8,927 nt of DNA from an uncultured Ruminococcus sp. (GTDB lineage: Bacteria > Bacillota > Clostridia > Oscillospirales > Ruminococcaceae). Position numbers and translations under genes: made by a program. The stretch is from NCBI GenBank assembly GCA_945835085.1, contig CAMAIG010000036.1, positions 1 to 8,927 of the forward strand. The letters run 5' to 3'. Positions 7,401 to 8,927 of this stretch are shown piece after piece. A model generated the notes under the pieces. The model searched no databases. It worked only from the letters and a program-made list of their open reading frames with translations, and had not been told where the DNA came from. Each line of letters begins with the position of its first letter. The stretch's first letter is position 1.

Positions 7401-7472
7401 ATGTTACCGAGCCGCAAATCATGGGAAATATTGCTGTCCCGTAACGTATGGCTTCGGCGGCTCGCCGAGCCG

Positions 7473-7507
7473 AAAAGAAATCCCCTCCCGGGATATCCGG
7501 GAGGGGA
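7473..7507 (-). terminator. Rho-independent terminator for the flagellin gene
   Basis: A perfect 11-bp GC-rich stem (7481-7491 with 7497-7507, loop 7492-7496) is followed, reading leftward, by a T-rich run (complement of 7473-7480, TTTCTTTT). It lies about 70 bases past the flagellin stop codon. The tract on the right side is not T-rich, so it acts for the minus strand only. Confidence 0.85.
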
Positions 7508-7579
7508 TAAAACTTACTTATCGCAAGGTCACATTAAACCTGTCATGCAGCAAGTCTGTTCAAGCAGCTTGGGCTAAGA

Positions 7580-8927
7580 TTAGCCGAGGAGCTGGAGAAC
7601 GCCCTGAGGCAGCTGGTTTGCCTGAGCAAGCATTGCCTGGGAAGCCTGGCTGAGGATCTGGTTCTTTGTGAAGTTGGTCATTTCAGCAGCCATATCAGTA
7701 TCACGGATACGGGACTCTGCGGAAGTGATGTTTTCCTTGGTAACGTTCATGTTATCGATCTTGTGTTCCAGTCTGTTCTGGGTAGCACCGAATGTAGCAC
7801 GAACCATGGAAACCTTGTTGATAGCGTTGTCGATCTTGTCGATAGCTGCGTTAGCGGACTTCTGAGTAGTAAGGCTCAGCTCCTTAGTTCCAAGACCGTC
7901 AGCTCTGGAGGAGCAGTTCATGTTGGACTTAAGATCGCCGATACCCTCGGACTCATACTTGAATGTGAAGTCAACGCTGTCCTTAGTTCTTGCACCGGAC
8001 TGAAGTGTAAGGTGATCGGTGTAAGTAAGAGGAGCAACTGCTGCATCGTTGGAGTTAGCCTGGGAAACCTTGTTATCGGGTTCAACGAGCTTGATTGAAG
8101 GTCCCTTAGCAGCTTCATAGCTTGCCTTAGTTAAGTTGTAATCAACAGTAGCTGTACCGGAAGCTGTTGCAGCTGCAGCGAGTGTAACCTTGCCATCAGC
8201 AATGTTACTGAGAGTACCAACATCTACGCCTTCGGTTGATCCCTTAGCAAAGTACTTGATCTTACCTTCGTTGTTAGCACCGAGGTAACCGCCGTCTTCT
8301 GTCTTTGCAAATTCTGCATAAGTATCAGCATCTGCGCCGAGAGCCTTACCATTGAGCTTAACTGTAACATCAGCGGAACCCTTTGTAGCTGTCAAAGAAA
8401 CAGTAAGATTGTCAAGAGCATTCTGAGCTTCAGCAACACTTTCGTTTGTAACAGTTCCTGCTGTAAGTGCAGGCTTCTTGGCGTCAATTTCTGTCTTAAC
8501 AGTTGTACCGTAATCGGTATTTGTTCCTGAAACTGCAGCGGACTTAGCAACTGCATCTGCACCGGGAGCAATTTCGAGAGTAATGGTATCGCCTGCAACA
8601 ACCTTAGTAGAATCTACATGTACCTTAGCATTTGCATAGGAGAAACCACCGTTTGCCTCTGTACCAACGTCACCGTTGAGTTTACCTGCAGAAGCTGTCC
8701 ATGTTACGTCACCGTTATCAGCAACAGAAGCTGTGAAAGTAACGGTTTCAGCCTTAAGACCCTTAGCCTCAGCAGCTGTCATATCTGTACTGATATCAGT
8801 AACGAATCCGCCTGCTGTGCCAAGCTGCTGAGCACCACGCTCTGCGTTTACATAATCAAACTTGCCATTAGCAGCCTTTGTGCCGTCAGCCATCTGACCG
8901 CCGTTGAGCATTACAACGCCGTTGAAG
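7580..8927 (-). CDS. Flagellin, 5' truncated by window edge
   Basis: This is the structural subunit of the flagellar filament, exported unfolded through the flagellar type III apparatus. The frame is open from the window edge (first full codon at 8924-8926) to TAA at 7580-7582, so about 448 residues are visible and the conserved N-terminal D0/D1 region is outside; the ATG at 8911 is internal. The last 103 residues (coded by 7583-7891) are a classic flagellin C-terminal D1/D0 region: SLTTQKSANAAIDKID, VRATFGATQNRLEHKIDN, ENITSAESRIRDTDMAAEM, and the end LPQGVLQLLG. The other roughly 345 visible residues are Ala/Thr/Gly-rich and match the variable, surface-exposed D2/D3 region, which makes this flagellin longer than the short 270-residue type. 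A single Cys (codon 7913-7915) occurs just before the conserved C-terminal region. Its promoter is out of view; a terminator lies at 7473-7507. Confidence 0.95.
   Translation of the reverse strand, partial: FNGVVMLNGGQMADGTKAANGKFDYVNAERGAQQLGTAGGFVTDISTDMTAAEAKGLKAETVTFTASVADNGDVTWTASAGKLNGDVGTEANGGFSYANAKVHVDSTKVVAGDTITLEIAPGADAVAKSAAVSGTNTDYGTTVKTEIDAKKPALTAGTVTNESVAEAQNALDNLTVSLTATKGSADVTVKLNGKALGADADTYAEFAKTEDGGYLGANNEGKIKYFAKGSTEGVDVGTLSNIADGKVTLAAAATASGTATVDYNLTKASYEAAKGPSIKLVEPDNKVSQANSNDAAVAPLTYTDHLTLQSGARTKDSVDFTFKYESEGIGDLKSNMNCSSRADGLGTKELSLTTQKSANAAIDKIDNAINKVSMVRATFGATQNRLEHKIDNMNVTKENITSAESRIRDTDMAAEMTNFTKNQILSQASQAMLAQANQLPQGVLQLLG

Noticed and set aside
7380..7577. A 65-codon plus-strand frame in the terminator region
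   Set aside because: It starts inside the terminator hairpin, reads through the second hairpin, and has no ribosome binding site.

Overview
The window looks like chromosome of a low-to-moderate GC Gram-positive anaerobe, most likely a Ruminococcus-like member of the Oscillospiraceae. The reasons are a SpoVB-type flippase, a YczE-type membrane protein, strong AGGAGG-like ribosome binding sites, a consensus sigma-A promoter, and a very large fibronectin-type surface protein whose C-terminal module resembles those of Ruminococcus secreted proteins. This assignment comes from memory of those families and no database was searched.

Layout, left to right. Positions 1-615 (+) hold the 3' part of an endonuclease IV-like TIM-barrel gene. 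It is followed at once, and probably translationally coupled, by a YczE/DUF6198-type membrane protein (628-1284, +, TTG start). A SpoVB/MurJ-like flippase (1268-2821, -) converges on that pair, and their 3' ends overlap by 17 bp. A 288-bp divergent intergenic region (2822-3109) carries an extended -10 sigma-A promoter that drives the dominant gene of the window. That gene (3110-7354, +) encodes a 1414-residue protein with an unusually long N-terminal extension, an internal signal peptide, one BspA-like leucine-rich repeat, about nine fibronectin type III modules, an Asp/Lys then Gly/Asn linker, and a C-terminal beta-rich module. After it come a bidirectional terminator (7363-7400) and a second terminator-like hairpin (7481-7507) facing a flagellin gene. 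The flagellin is read leftward (7580-8927, -) and its 5' part lies outside the window.

How the genes may relate: the large protein and the flagellin are both exported, so the right half concerns the cell surface and motility. They converge and have their own terminators, so they are not one operon. The left half is housekeeping-like: a metal-dependent TIM-barrel enzyme with a membrane partner, and a lipid-linked sugar flippase candidate. I see no RNA gene, CRISPR array, insertion sequence or phage gene. I did not find a clearly new multi-gene system. The most unusual items are the architecture of the large protein (buried signal peptide, no recognisable cell-wall anchor) and a cysteine in the flagellin.
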